Shown piece after piece: positions 25,823-34,998 of a stretch of DNA of 64,000 bases. Location: assembly GCF_021028955.1 (NCBI RefSeq), contig NZ_JAIWPE010000025.1:62001-126000 (forward strand). Reading direction: 5' to 3'. The stretch is from Salipaludibacillus sp. CUR1 (lineage in GTDB: Bacteria > Bacillota > Bacilli > Bacillales > Salisediminibacteriaceae). The translations under genes were made by a program, and so were the position numbers. Below the pieces are notes generated by a model, which was not told where the DNA came from, did not search any database, and saw only the letters and a list, made by a program, of their open reading frames with translations. How positions within the stretch are numbered: position 1 is the first letter of the stretch; each line of letters opens with the position of its first letter.

Positions 25823-27271
25823 TTACAGAATAGGGGATAAAAGCCGTGAGATTGATTCTTTAAAACGTATCCAGCGTGGCCGTTTGTTGTAAAGTTCTTC
25901 TGTTAATTTAGTAGATTCCATCATATCTTTTTCAAATGCCTGTGCTAATTCTTCTGACGTCTCTTTATGATAAATAAACGCGTTAACTTCAAAATTAAGT
26001 TTAAAACTTCTCATGTCGATATTTGCAGTCCCAACGGTATTCATCTTCCGGTCTATAACAATCGATTTAGAATGAATAAACCCATTTTCATAAATATAAA
26101 CATTTGCCCCTGTCTTTAAGAGCAGCCCAATATAAGAATAAGTCGCCCAATAAATAAAAGGGTGGTCAGGCTTGTTCGGGATCATTAATCTGACATCCAC
26201 TCCGCTGAGAGAGGCCACTCTTAAAGCGTCAAGAAGACTTTGATCCGGGATAAAATAAGGAGTCTGTATATATACAGATTCTTTAGCGCTCATAATCATT
26301 TTCATATACCCGTTTTTAATCTGTTCCCATTCAGACTCAGGTCCGCTCGATACTATTTGTACGGTTGCGTTCCCTTCGTTTGATTTCATAGGAAAATACC
26401 TTGGCTCGTAATCAATGGAAAAATGTTTCGAAGCCTGGTTCCAGTCCAGAATAAACCTCGTCTGCATCGGATCGACTGCATTGCCTTTAATTCGTAAATG
26501 GGTATCCCGCCAGTACCCGAAAGTTTTGTCTTTACCCAAATACTCGTTTCCTGCGTTAAACCCTCCGACGTAGCCAATTTGTCCGTCTATAATTGTCAGT
26601 TTCCGGTGGTTGCGGTAATTAAGACGCAGATTAATCAGAGGAAACTTTGATGGGAAAAAGACCCCCACTTCTCCTCCGGCTTTAGTTAAAGAGCTGAAAT
26701 GCTTTCTCTTCAGTTTTCGGGATCCCAGCTCATCGTATAGAACCCTTACTTTAACTCCTTCTTCAGCTTTTTTTGTTAACTCTTCAATTATTTTTTTGCC
26801 GAGAGAATCATATCTGAAAATATAATATTGGATATGAATATGATCTTTTGCTTTTTGAATATCTTCAAATAGCTGGTTAAACTTCTCTTCTCCGTCGGTT
26901 AACACCTGAATCTGATTATCCTTTGTCAGGATGGCGTCATTATTTATAAGATGCATATAAATTAAATCCCGGTACTCGTCTACGTCTTCGTCGTGGAAAG
27001 AAAACTCGGGATTACGGATCTGATCCATCTGCTTCGAAATAATATCCACGATGCCGATCTGCCTGAACCGTTCCCAGTCAAAGAGACGGCGTCTCGTAAG
27101 GTTTTGCCCTAAGAATAAATAAATGACAAATCCGATAAAAGGAATGAAAAAAAGGATCATAACCCAAGCCCATGTAGCGGACGCATCTTTTCGTTCAATA
27201 AATATAATAATTCCTGCAAATAGAATATTAAATAAAAATAAGACCACTAGGAAAATTGATAGAATATCCAT
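25823..27271 (-). CDS. cls: Cardiolipin synthase
   Basis: 482 residues. Two N-terminal membrane helices (about 1-21 and 33-55, with the helix-linking WVMILFFIPFIGFVIYLFLGQ type segment) precede two phospholipase D domains, each with an HxKxxxxD-type motif: NHRKLTIIDGQIGYVGGFN (about 225) and IHSKSIVIDRKMNTVGTANID (about 402). It joins two phosphatidylglycerols into cardiolipin in the cytoplasmic membrane. Single-gene unit. Relevant to salt or alkaline stress in Bacillaceae, by general knowledge rather than from this sequence. Confidence 0.95.
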   Translation of the reverse strand: MDILSIFLVVLFLFNILFAGIIIFIERKDASATWAWVMILFFIPFIGFVIYLFLGQNLTRRRLFDWERFRQIGIVDIISKQMDQIRNPEFSFHDEDVDEYRDLIYMHLINNDAILTKDNQIQVLTDGEEKFNQLFEDIQKAKDHIHIQYYIFRYDSLGKKIIEELTKKAEEGVKVRVLYDELGSRKLKRKHFSSLTKAGGEVGVFFPSKFPLINLRLNYRNHRKLTIIDGQIGYVGGFNAGNEYLGKDKTFGYWRDTHLRIKGNAVDPMQTRFILDWNQASKHFSIDYEPRYFPMKSNEGNATVQIVSSGPESEWEQIKNGYMKMIMSAKESVYIQTPYFIPDQSLLDALRVASLSGVDVRLMIPNKPDHPFIYWATYSYIGLLLKTGANVYIYENGFIHSKSIVIDRKMNTVGTANIDMRSFKLNFEVNAFIYHKETSEELAQAFEKDMMESTKLTEELYNKRPRWIRFKESISRLLSPIL

Positions 27272-27338
27272 AATGCCTCCTTTGATTAACTGCCACTTTT
27301 TGTATTCTATCTCATTTTCCCGCAGTCTGTATAGACGT

Positions 27339-28304
27339 TTACCGTTTTGTCGCTAAAGGTTTTAATTTAGCCTCAATTTCTTCCCGCCTGTTTTCGATAT
27401 AAGGGGGTAAAGACAGTTTTTCACCAAGCGTTTCAAATGGCTCATCTTTTTCAAAACCCGGACCGTCAGTTGCCAGTTCAAACAGAATGCCGTTTGGCTC
27501 ACGGAAATATAATGAGCGAAAATAATACCTTTCAACTAACCCTGAATTGGCAAATCCTCGTGACTGAATATATGTGACCCATTTTTGGAGTTCCTCTTCG
27601 TTTTCAACCCGGAAAGCCACATGATGGACGCTTCCGCGTCCCGGACGTTCCGCAGAGAGGGCGTTATTTTCCACCACGTGGACTTCTGCTCCTGAACCGC
27701 CTTTTCCAGTAGAAAATACAGTGACTTCCTGGCTGTTAAGTTTATATTTCCCTTGCTGAGAGAACCCCATGATCTCCGTTAACACATGATGGGTTTTCTC
27801 AGGCCTAGGGACTGTCAATTGAACCGGCCCAAGCCCAATAATGCCCCGCTTTTGAGGAACGGGGCTTTTTTCCCATGGGGTTCCTCCTTCTACACCGGTG
27901 TTTGTTTCATCCGATATGAGCTGAAGCCTCTGCCCCTCAAAGTCTCTGAAGCTGATGGCCTTCCTTCCATTCACTGTATTGATTCCTTCGTGCACTACTT
28001 TAAATTTATCAAACCTTTCTAACCAGTAGTGCAAAGCCTCATCATCCGGAATACGCAGAGCTGTTTGGCTGATACTGTGTGTCCCTGCATACGTTCGGCC
28101 GGCTTGTGGAATTTCAAAAAAAGTTAATTCTGTCCCGGGATTGCCTCTCTCATCAGCATAAAATAAATGGTACATACTCGTCTCATCCTGGTTAACCGTC
28201 TTTTTGACGAGTCTCATGCCCAGAATCGCAGTATAAAAAAACAAATTTTCCTGCGCGTCTGCAGTCAGCGCTGACACATGGTGAAGACCTTTAAGTTCTT
28301 TCAA
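27339..28304 (-). CDS. VOC-family ring-cleaving dioxygenase (MhqO-like)
   Basis: 321 residues made of two vicinal-oxygen-chelate (glyoxalase-fold) modules. The N-terminal LKGLHHVSALTADAQEN and mid-protein GSVHHVAFRVENEEE give the metal-binding His positions, and REPNGILFELATDGPGF near residue 275 gives the Glu. This layout is that of the MhqA/MhqE/MhqO group of Bacillus, induced by quinones and hydroquinones. The protein would open or detoxify aromatic diols using Fe(II). No MarR-type MhqR gene is adjacent. Paralogue identity is not fixed. Confidence 0.85.
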   Translation of the reverse strand: MKELKGLHHVSALTADAQENLFFYTAILGMRLVKKTVNQDETSMYHLFYADERGNPGTELTFFEIPQAGRTYAGTHSISQTALRIPDDEALHYWLERFDKFKVVHEGINTVNGRKAISFRDFEGQRLQLISDETNTGVEGGTPWEKSPVPQKRGIIGLGPVQLTVPRPEKTHHVLTEIMGFSQQGKYKLNSQEVTVFSTGKGGSGAEVHVVENNALSAERPGRGSVHHVAFRVENEEELQKWVTYIQSRGFANSGLVERYYFRSLYFREPNGILFELATDGPGFEKDEPFETLGEKLSLPPYIENRREEIEAKLKPLATKR

Positions 28305-28374
28305 ATGAGCTGCCTCCTCTTAAAGAAACTGACGTCATATTCAATTGGCAGATTAATATATATCCCGTTAATTC

Positions 28375-30396
28375 TTAATCCAGTTCTTTATTCAGGAAAG
28401 TGTAAAAATCTGCCCACTCTTCAATTTGTTTAGACGTTGGCTTACCTAGTCCATGACCTGCTTTTGCTTCCAGTCTCAACACCGCCTTAGAGTCTGAAGA
28501 AGCGATATCTTTCAAAGCGGCAGCAAATTTTTTGGCATGGGCCGGCACCACCCTGTCATCACTCTCAGCCGTGGCTATAAGTACAGGAGGATAAGTCTCT
28601 CCTTCTGACAAGTTATGAAGGGGTGAATAGCGGTACAGAAAAGAAAATTGTTCATCCTTTTCGGGATCGCCATACTCAGGCATCCAATAACGCCCTATTG
28701 TAAATTTATGATACCTGAGCATATCAATTACCGGGACACGGCAAATAACAGCGCCGAACAGATCCGGTCTTTGAACCATGCTTGCCGCGGTAAGGAGGCC
28801 GCCATTTGATGCACCCATAATAGCCAATTTTTCCGGTTTCGTATAATTTTCGTTTATAAGCCATTCAGCTGCTGCAATAAAATCATCAAATACGTTTTGT
28901 TTTTTCTCCAGCATTCCTGCTTTATGCCACTCTTCACCGTATTCACCGCCGCCGCGGAGATTAGCGACTGCATAAATCCCCCCCTGTTCAAGCCAGCGGA
29001 CGATTCCCGGGTTGAATGAAGGCGTAACAGAAATATTGAAGCCCCCGTAACCGTATAAAAGCACGCGGTTTTGCCCTGTTAACATGAGATCTTTTTTATG
29101 AGTTAAAAACATGGATATTTCCGTTCCATCTTTCGATTTGTAAAACACCTGTTCCGTTTTATAATCTTCAGCTGGAAAAGAAGGTTCAGAACGCGCCCAT
29201 TCCTGAAGATTTTCGGTTTCCATATCGTACACATAAATAATCCCCGGGTTAAGATAAGTCGTTATGCCAAAAAACATTTCCCTGTCGTCCTTGGACGCTG
29301 TTATACCTGTTAAAGACCCTTGAGCGGGAAGTGGTATCGTATTAACAAATTGGCCATCCAGGCCGTAAACCGATATTTTATGCACTGCTTTATCAAGATA
29401 GACAGCAACAAACTTGCCATTAGCGACCATAACTCTTTCTAACGTTTCTTCTTTCTCAGGGATAACTTCTCTCCAGTTTTCCCGTTCGGGTTTTTCGATA
29501 TTCACTGAGATAATTCTGCCTTTTGGGGCGTGGAGATCCGTTTTAAAATACAGCGTACTATCTGTGTTCCCGATAAACGTATATTCTGCATCCTGCTGAT
29601 CAAGGAGACGGATAAAAGGAGAATCAGGTTCATCAGCCGGCCTGCAGTAAAAACGGTTCTGTGAAGCCGTCCCTTCATTCACGTTCAGGCAAAGATACTT
29701 GTGGTCTTCCGTTATAATCGGAGTGAATAACAGCTCCTTTTGTTCCGGGTGTTCATATATCAGATCATCTTTATTTTGAAATGAATGGAGTGCATGATAA
29801 TACACTTTATTAAAATTATTTTCATCTTTTTTCTCTACCGTTCCTTTTTCAGGAAAACGGCTGTAATAAAAGCCGCGGTTATCCGCATCCCAAGCAATCG
29901 ATGTGAATTTAACCCAGTCAATTTTCTCCGGCAGATCCTGTCCTGTAGATAAATCTTTAATTCTTATCTGCTGCCAGTCGCTTCCGTGGACGGCGGTCGA
30001 ATAAGCTAAATACCGTCCATCCTTGCTTACAGAAGTTTGAATTAAAGCGGTTGTCCCGTCTTCGCTTAACGTAACCGGATCCAGGATCAATTTTTGTGCA
30101 GCCTTCCACTTCATATACAAACAAGCCTGATTCTGCAGCCCGTCATTAAACTGGTAGAACAATTGCCCGTTTACTTTTTCAGGCACGAAATACTTTTTAT
30201 AATTCCATATTTGCTTTAATCTATTATATTCTCCATCTCTGTCATATCCTTCAGAAAAGTATTTATCGCTTAATTTCCGGTGTACGTGTGTCCACTCTTG
30301 TGTCTGCGGGTCTTCCTCGTCTTCCAGCCATCTGTAAGGATCTTTCACTTCAGTACCAAAAAAGTTTTCTGTCGCATCTGATCTTTTCCAGCTCAT
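28375..30396 (-). CDS. Prolyl oligopeptidase family serine peptidase (S9A)
   Basis: 673 residues without a signal peptide. The N-terminal two-thirds show beta-propeller-like repeats (PYRWLEDEEDPQTQEW at about 18, the classic S9A entry). The C-terminal alpha/beta hydrolase domain has Ser in MGASNGGLLTAA, Asp in ATAESDDRVVPAHA and His in KAGHGLGKPTSKQ. It would cut short peptides after proline in the cytosol. A GGAGGG ribosome site is about 9 nt before the ATG. Complete catalytic triad; high confidence in family, none in physiological substrate. Confidence 0.93.
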   Translation of the reverse strand: MSWKRSDATENFFGTEVKDPYRWLEDEEDPQTQEWTHVHRKLSDKYFSEGYDRDGEYNRLKQIWNYKKYFVPEKVNGQLFYQFNDGLQNQACLYMKWKAAQKLILDPVTLSEDGTTALIQTSVSKDGRYLAYSTAVHGSDWQQIRIKDLSTGQDLPEKIDWVKFTSIAWDADNRGFYYSRFPEKGTVEKKDENNFNKVYYHALHSFQNKDDLIYEHPEQKELLFTPIITEDHKYLCLNVNEGTASQNRFYCRPADEPDSPFIRLLDQQDAEYTFIGNTDSTLYFKTDLHAPKGRIISVNIEKPERENWREVIPEKEETLERVMVANGKFVAVYLDKAVHKISVYGLDGQFVNTIPLPAQGSLTGITASKDDREMFFGITTYLNPGIIYVYDMETENLQEWARSEPSFPAEDYKTEQVFYKSKDGTEISMFLTHKKDLMLTGQNRVLLYGYGGFNISVTPSFNPGIVRWLEQGGIYAVANLRGGGEYGEEWHKAGMLEKKQNVFDDFIAAAEWLINENYTKPEKLAIMGASNGGLLTAASMVQRPDLFGAVICRVPVIDMLRYHKFTIGRYWMPEYGDPEKDEQFSFLYRYSPLHNLSEGETYPPVLIATAESDDRVVPAHAKKFAAALKDIASSDSKAVLRLEAKAGHGLGKPTSKQIEEWADFYTFLNKELD

Positions 30397-30451
30397 ACAT
30401 ACCAGCCCTCCAATAGGAAAATAAAATGAATGTCGGTAGTGATCCAGACTG

Positions 30452-31423
30452 TTAAGTTATTTCCCCTGTAATGTACCGGACAAACCATTGATATGGAAGA
30501 AGGCTCTCTTTTACTGTTAAATCAGCCGTAAAAACAGCTGCCAGATTCTGCTCAGGAACAATGAAAATAAATTTACCGCCCCGTCCTGCCGCATAGTATA
30601 ATGCCGGGTGTTTTCCGTTTGATCCTTCACTTACCCACCAGTGATACCCGTAATACTGCTTAAATTTATCTGTTTTGGTATGCTTCTTAAGGGCTTGATT
30701 GATCCACTCGGCGCCAATCACTTCTTTGCCTTCCCATTTACCATTCTGTAAGACCATTACTGCATATTTCAGCAGATCCATTGGTGTTAAATAGAGACCG
30801 TAGCCTCCGAGAGAGACGCCGTTAGGGTCTTCTTCCCACTCGTAATGTTGTATTTGGAGAGGCTCAAATAAATATCTGGCGGCAAACTCCTTTGTTTTCA
30901 TGCCAGTAACCTCTTGTAAAACCGCGCTGAGCAAATGGGAATCTGAATTATTATAGGTCATTTTCTTTCCTGGACTGGATACAGGAGGTTTTGACATTAT
31001 TGCACGGATCCAGTCTGGAGACTGGCTGATCTCTTTCCACGATTTCAAGTCGAACCCTGAGGTCATGGTGAGTAACTGTTCCAAACTCATTTGCAAAACC
31101 GTTTGATCTGTCTCTCCATTTGAAGGCAGAATGTCGCCAATGGAAAGATCTAACGAACTCAGATAATTTTCCTCCAGTGCTTTACCTATTAATATAGAAA
31201 GGACTGATTTTGTCACAGAATTAATTTTGTGCGGAGTCGTCAGAAGCCCCTTCTCTCGTTCATATGTGTAGGCTATTCCGGTATCTTTGTAGATGAGGCA
31301 TGTTTCAATTTCCTTTCCGGCGAACTGCTTTTCCATTCCCATAAGTTTCTCTTTTTGAATTCCTGCTTCTTCGGTGGATATGGTCCCGAATGCTTTATAA
31401 GGTCTTCCGGTCACTGCTTTCAC
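30452..31423 (-). CDS. Serine hydrolase, class C beta-lactamase/PBP4 fold
   Basis: 323 residues, no signal peptide. The Ser-x-x-Lys motif is in INSVTKSVLSILIG (about 68-81), the Tyr-x-Asn motif in MTYNNSDSHLLSA (about 156-168), and the third motif in YAAGRGGKFIFIVP where the usual His-Thr-Gly reads Gly-Arg-Gly. This is COG1680; such proteins are esterases or D-aminopeptidases more often than lactamases. It lies 55 nt upstream of the S9A peptidase, same strand, possibly co-transcribed. Start is GTG or alternative; AGTG context with GAGGAG is upstream. Confidence 0.85.
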   Translation of the reverse strand: MKAVTGRPYKAFGTISTEEAGIQKEKLMGMEKQFAGKEIETCLIYKDTGIAYTYEREKGLLTTPHKINSVTKSVLSILIGKALEENYLSSLDLSIGDILPSNGETDQTVLQMSLEQLLTMTSGFDLKSWKEISQSPDWIRAIMSKPPVSSPGKKMTYNNSDSHLLSAVLQEVTGMKTKEFAARYLFEPLQIQHYEWEEDPNGVSLGGYGLYLTPMDLLKYAVMVLQNGKWEGKEVIGAEWINQALKKHTKTDKFKQYYGYHWWVSEGSNGKHPALYYAAGRGGKFIFIVPEQNLAAVFTADLTVKESLLPYQWFVRYITGEIT

Positions 31424-31516
31424 TCCTCAATCCTGCTGATTTGTTTGATCACAGACTGCTGGTTTAATTATTCTGCTCCTGTACATAAGCCATTCCTTTA
31501 ACATCTGAGCAAGTGC

Positions 31517-32044
31517 TTAAGTCCAGTATTGGTTAATAAAGTTTTCTCTTCCCGATTCTTCTCTTTCCTGCTGATATTTAGCCGGATTCTTTTTATAGAA
31601 CTTTTGATGATGCTCTTCTGCCGGATAAAAAGGCGCAGCGGGCAAAATCTTTGTAACAAGCGGCTTGTTGAACCTCCCGCTTTCTTCAACCTTCCGGAGC
31701 GATTCTTCTGCTATTAATTTTTGTTCGCTGTCATGGTAAAAAACTGCTGTTCTGTACTGGCTGCCGCGGTCAAAAAACTGGCCTCCGTCATCGGTAGGGT
31801 CAATTTGAGGCCAGTAAAGATTCATCAGTTTTTCATAAGGAAATATTTCAGGGTCATATGTAATTTCTATCGCTTCATAATGGCCTGTTTCTCCTGTTTT
31901 CACTTGTTCATAGGAAGGCTGAGGTGTCTTTCCTCCTGTGTAGCCTGATACGACCTGTATGATCCCTGGCATTTCATCAAAAGGTTTAACCATACACCAA
32001 AAACACCCGCCTGCAAAAGTTGCTTTTCTATATTGGCTTTCCAT
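31517..32044 (-). CDS. msrA: Peptide methionine sulfoxide reductase A, cytosolic
   Basis: 175 residues. The catalytic Cys is in FAGGCFWCM (about 10-18); GYTGGKTPQPSYEQVKTGETGHYEAIEITYDP and DPTDDGGQFFDRGSQYRTAVFYHD are the substrate pocket segments. It reduces the S epimer of methionine sulfoxide in proteins. No signal sequence, so it works in the cytoplasm, unlike the MsrAB fusion encoded just upstream. AAAGGAGGCAG ribosome site. Confidence 0.95.
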   Translation of the reverse strand: MESQYRKATFAGGCFWCMVKPFDEMPGIIQVVSGYTGGKTPQPSYEQVKTGETGHYEAIEITYDPEIFPYEKLMNLYWPQIDPTDDGGQFFDRGSQYRTAVFYHDSEQKLIAEESLRKVEESGRFNKPLVTKILPAAPFYPAEEHHQKFYKKNPAKYQQEREESGRENFINQYWT

Positions 32045-32211
32045 TTATTCTGCCTCCTTTGTTTAATAGAACCTGTAAGAGTTTCCCGCATTCATTTTAA
32101 CACCGCTATGATATCATTTCACATTTAACGGCCCGCTCCTGACCCTTTAAAGTAAGCCTTCACCTTGAGTGAAACTCTTACATTATTATCTTATTAATCA
32201 GTAAATATATA

Positions 32212-32244
32212 AAGGAATGGCTTCTGCGAAAGAGCCATTCCTTT
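32212..32244 (-). terminator. Terminator of msrAB
   Basis: AAAGGAATGGCT / AGCCATTCCTTT, 11-12 bp with an 8-nt loop, 30 nt after the msrAB stop. The T tail is interrupted (TTTATATATTT). Confidence 0.65.
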
Positions 32245-32272
32245 ATTATCTAAGTTTTATACCATTCTGGAA

Positions 32273-33421
32273 TTAATCTTCTTCAAATAAATACAAAAAT
32301 TCTTCGTAGCCTTTTTGCTCCATTTCTTCTTTAGGTATAAACTCTAAAGCTGCTGAATTTATACAGTACCTTAACCCGGTAGGCTCCGGTCCGTCTTTAA
32401 AAACATGGCCTAAATGGGAATCTGCATATTTACTTCTTATTTCAATCCTTCTTACAATCAGTTTCCAGTCGTTTTCTTCCACAATAGTTTCCTCAAGAAT
32501 AGGCTGAGTAAAGCTGGGCCATCCCGTTTCTGAATCAAACTGATGAGTCGAACTGAATAAAGGTTCACCTGAGACAATATCAACATATATGCCATCTTCA
32601 TAATTATTCCAGTACTCGTTTTCATAAGCAGGCTCTGTTCCATCTTCCTGGGTCACATAAAATGCCATATCGCTCAGCTCATTTTTCAGCTTGTCATTAT
32701 CTTGTTTTTCATATTGCCGCCAAAAAGCCAGATTTTCTTCTTCAGGTTCCGGCATCTCATAATCTCTTTCTTCCGGCCAATGGTCATCTAAAAATTCATC
32801 TCTGCCGGAATTGGACCTGTAAAACTCGTATCTCACAGGGTTTTCTTTATAGTAGTTCTGGTGATAATCTTCTGCCCTGTAAAAGGTATCCGCCTCAGTT
32901 ATTTCGGTAACTACGGGATCTTCAAATCTCCCTGACTGATTCAGCTCCACTTTTGATTCTTCTGCCAGTTTTTTCTGTTCCGGATTATGATAAAAAATTA
33001 CAGGCCGGTATTGCTCCCCTCTGTCGACAAATTGTCCTTCATTGTCGGTAGGGTCTATCTGCCTCCAGTAGATCTGAAGAAGGTCTTCGTACGAGACGAT
33101 ATCCGGATCGTAAATGACCTGAACCGACTCAACGTGCCCTGTTTCTCCGCTTGCGACATCTTCATAAGACGGGTTAGGCTCATCACCGCCCATATAACCA
33201 GCTACTACTTCGTTGACTCCTTCTATTTTCTCAAAAGGGGGTTCCATACACCAGAAACAGCCGCCTGCAAATGTTGCCGTATGCCTCATATCTTCTTCCG
33301 CAAGTTCAAACGGTTCGCTTCCATAAGATCTGCTGGTGAAATAATCGTATATAACAGGAATAAAAATAAATGCGCCCGCAGACAAAGTCATCACCAGCAA
33401 TAAAGCAGTGAATTTTTTCAA
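32273..33421 (-). CDS. msrAB: Exported MsrA-MsrB fusion methionine sulfoxide reductase
   Basis: 382 residues. An N-terminal signal anchor ([20 protein letters not shown], about 2-21) places it outside the membrane. MsrA domain: [16 protein letters not shown] (catalytic Cys about 55) to about residue 205. MsrB domain: [20 protein letters not shown] (about 250) to GWPSFTQPI and [11 protein letters not shown] with the catalytic Cys. The MsrB part lacks the two CxxC zinc pairs and has Glu-Thr where a resolving Cys often precedes GWPSF. The product is markedly acidic, typical of extracellular proteins in salt-tolerant bacteria. Both epimers of Met-SO could be repaired. It sits upstream of a separate cytosolic msrA. 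Confidence 0.93.
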   Translation of the reverse strand: MKKFTALLLVMTLSAGAFIFIPVIYDYFTSRSYGSEPFELAEEDMRHTATFAGGCFWCMEPPFEKIEGVNEVVAGYMGGDEPNPSYEDVASGETGHVESVQVIYDPDIVSYEDLLQIYWRQIDPTDNEGQFVDRGEQYRPVIFYHNPEQKKLAEESKVELNQSGRFEDPVVTEITEADTFYRAEDYHQNYYKENPVRYEFYRSNSGRDEFLDDHWPEERDYEMPEPEEENLAFWRQYEKQDNDKLKNELSDMAFYVTQEDGTEPAYENEYWNNYEDGIYVDIVSGEPLFSSTHQFDSETGWPSFTQPILEETIVEENDWKLIVRRIEIRSKYADSHLGHVFKDGPEPTGLRYCINSAALEFIPKEEMEQKGYEEFLYLFEED

Positions 33422-33512
33422 GGCCGCCCCCTCCTTTCATACTTTAACGTATATCTATTATACGTCTCATTTAAGAATTTTTCACGGGCTGGGATTCAGG
33501 CAGCACGCCGCA

Positions 33513-33542
33513 CAAAAAAAGCCCGGAAATTTACATTTCCGG
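33513..33542 (-). terminator. Terminator of ohr
   Basis: CCGGAAAT / ATTTCCGG with a TTAC loop, followed on the minus strand by a T7 run; 16 nt after the ohr stop. Confidence 0.8.
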
Positions 33543-33557
33543 ACTATTGTAAAACGT

Positions 33558-33980
33558 CTATTTCGTTTTTACAACTAAATCGACATCAATATTTCCTCTT
33601 GTAGCTTTTGAATACGGGCAGAATTCGTGAGCTTTATGGACGAGGTCTTCAGCTTCTTCCTGGCTCACTCCGCCAATTTCCGCATGAAGTGTTACAGCAA
33701 GTTTAAATCCGTCATCCGAAGAATCCTTCAGGAGGCTTACTTCCCCTGTAAGAGTTGAATCAATTTCTTTACCTGCTTTTGAGGCCATTAAATTTAGCGC
33801 ACCGTCGAAACAAGCTGCATATCCCGCTGCGAATAACTGCTCCGGATTTGTCGCATCACTTGGAAGATCTTTTCCTTTCGGCATGGACAAATCAAGATCA
33901 ATGACTCCGTTATCAGACTTAACATGTCCTTCACGTCCACCTTGCACAGTTGCTTTAGTTGTTAAAATTTTCTCAGACAT
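33558..33980 (-). CDS. Organic hydroperoxide resistance protein (Ohr/OsmC)
   Basis: 140 residues. The two redox cysteines are in GYAACFDGALNLM (about 57) and HEFCPYSKATRGN (about 121), with the Arg of the N-terminal TVQGGREGHV. It reduces organic hydroperoxides using lipoylated or dithiol partners. Together with the two Msr genes just downstream it forms an oxidative-repair neighbourhood. No OhrR-type repressor is adjacent and no clear OhrR palindrome was seen. AAGGGAG ribosome site. Confidence 0.93.
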   Translation of the reverse strand: MSEKILTTKATVQGGREGHVKSDNGVIDLDLSMPKGKDLPSDATNPEQLFAAGYAACFDGALNLMASKAGKEIDSTLTGEVSLLKDSSDDGFKLAVTLHAEIGGVSQEEAEDLVHKAHEFCPYSKATRGNIDVDLVVKTK

Positions 33981-34139
33981 CGTCTCACTCCCTTAAAAAT
34001 AATTGGATTTCTTCTTCTACTCTTATATAAGTTCACGTTAATGCCACAATTTAAACCTGTTTGTCCCAATCAGTGAGTTAGAAAATTTTTAAAACCGTTG
34101 TTATAATTGTCCTAAATCGAATTAAAGGAGTTACAATCC

Positions 34140-34985
34140 ATGGCAAGAGTTACGTCGCTGTTTACATTTTCCGATAAAGTGAACATCCCCTATTATGAAT
34201 ATCCTTCAAAGGTAAAAACTGACAGCGTGATGTTATGTATTCACGGTCTGACCTCTGAAATGGAGCATTTATTCACGTTTGCTGAAAAACTCAGCGGGAA
34301 GCTGGACGTTGATGTCCACCTTCCCATATTGCGCGGCTATACGTCTTTTGAGACAGGCGTTGGCGACCTACCTGAAAAAAATAAATATGATTCCGATTTA
34401 AAAGAAATGATCAATGAACTGGCACAAGAGTATAAGCATATTTATTTAATGGGCCATTCCATTGGGGCCGCAAATGTGATGCGATACTTTCTGGAAGAGC
34501 CGCATTACAAGGTTAGAAGCTTTTTTCTTGTTTCGCCTTTTCTTCATCCTTCACTGAAAGTTTCCAGGGACCAGAAAGAAGACAATGGAGGCGATGACTT
34601 TTATGAAGTCTTTTATACACGTGCCGTCATGCTGCGGATGCTGGACCGGTTTAATATCCAAGTGTTTTCCCAAAAGCCGGTAGTGAAGATTCCAATGAGG
34701 GAAATTCCATATGAACCTGACTCTGCCACCGTTCCTTATACATTAAGCTACCGGCTGATTACCTCCCGGTTTATAACAAAGCCAGGTATATTAAAAAACC
34801 CGGATTTCAGCCGGTTTAACGTTTTTATCGGAAATAATGATGAAGTCATTGACGGACTGAAGTTTCAGGACATCTGGGAGAAGAACACGGGCGGTAAAGT
34901 TACCCTTTTAGAGAAAGAGGACCATAACCGTGTCTTATACAGCCCTCTGTTCCTTGAAGAGGTCGGGCAAACGATTAAGTCTTAA
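34140..34985 (+). CDS. Alpha/beta hydrolase
   Basis: 281 residues, no signal peptide. CIHGLTSEMEH (about 37-47) gives the oxyanion segment, LMGHSIGAANVMRYF (about 102-116) the nucleophile elbow, NNDEVIDGLKF the acidic residue and EDHNRVLY the His. The layout is that of carboxylesterase/monoacylglycerol lipase-type hydrolases; the substrate cannot be told. AAAGGAG ribosome site. Isolated plus-strand gene between convergent and divergent minus-strand genes. Confidence 0.82.
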   Translation: MARVTSLFTFSDKVNIPYYEYPSKVKTDSVMLCIHGLTSEMEHLFTFAEKLSGKLDVDVHLPILRGYTSFETGVGDLPEKNKYDSDLKEMINELAQEYKHIYLMGHSIGAANVMRYFLEEPHYKVRSFFLVSPFLHPSLKVSRDQKEDNGGDDFYEVFYTRAVMLRMLDRFNIQVFSQKPVVKIPMREIPYEPDSATVPYTLSYRLITSRFITKPGILKNPDFSRFNVFIGNNDEVIDGLKFQDIWEKNTGGKVTLLEKEDHNRVLYSPLFLEEVGQTIKS

Positions 34986-34998
34986 CTGCTTGCAAATT

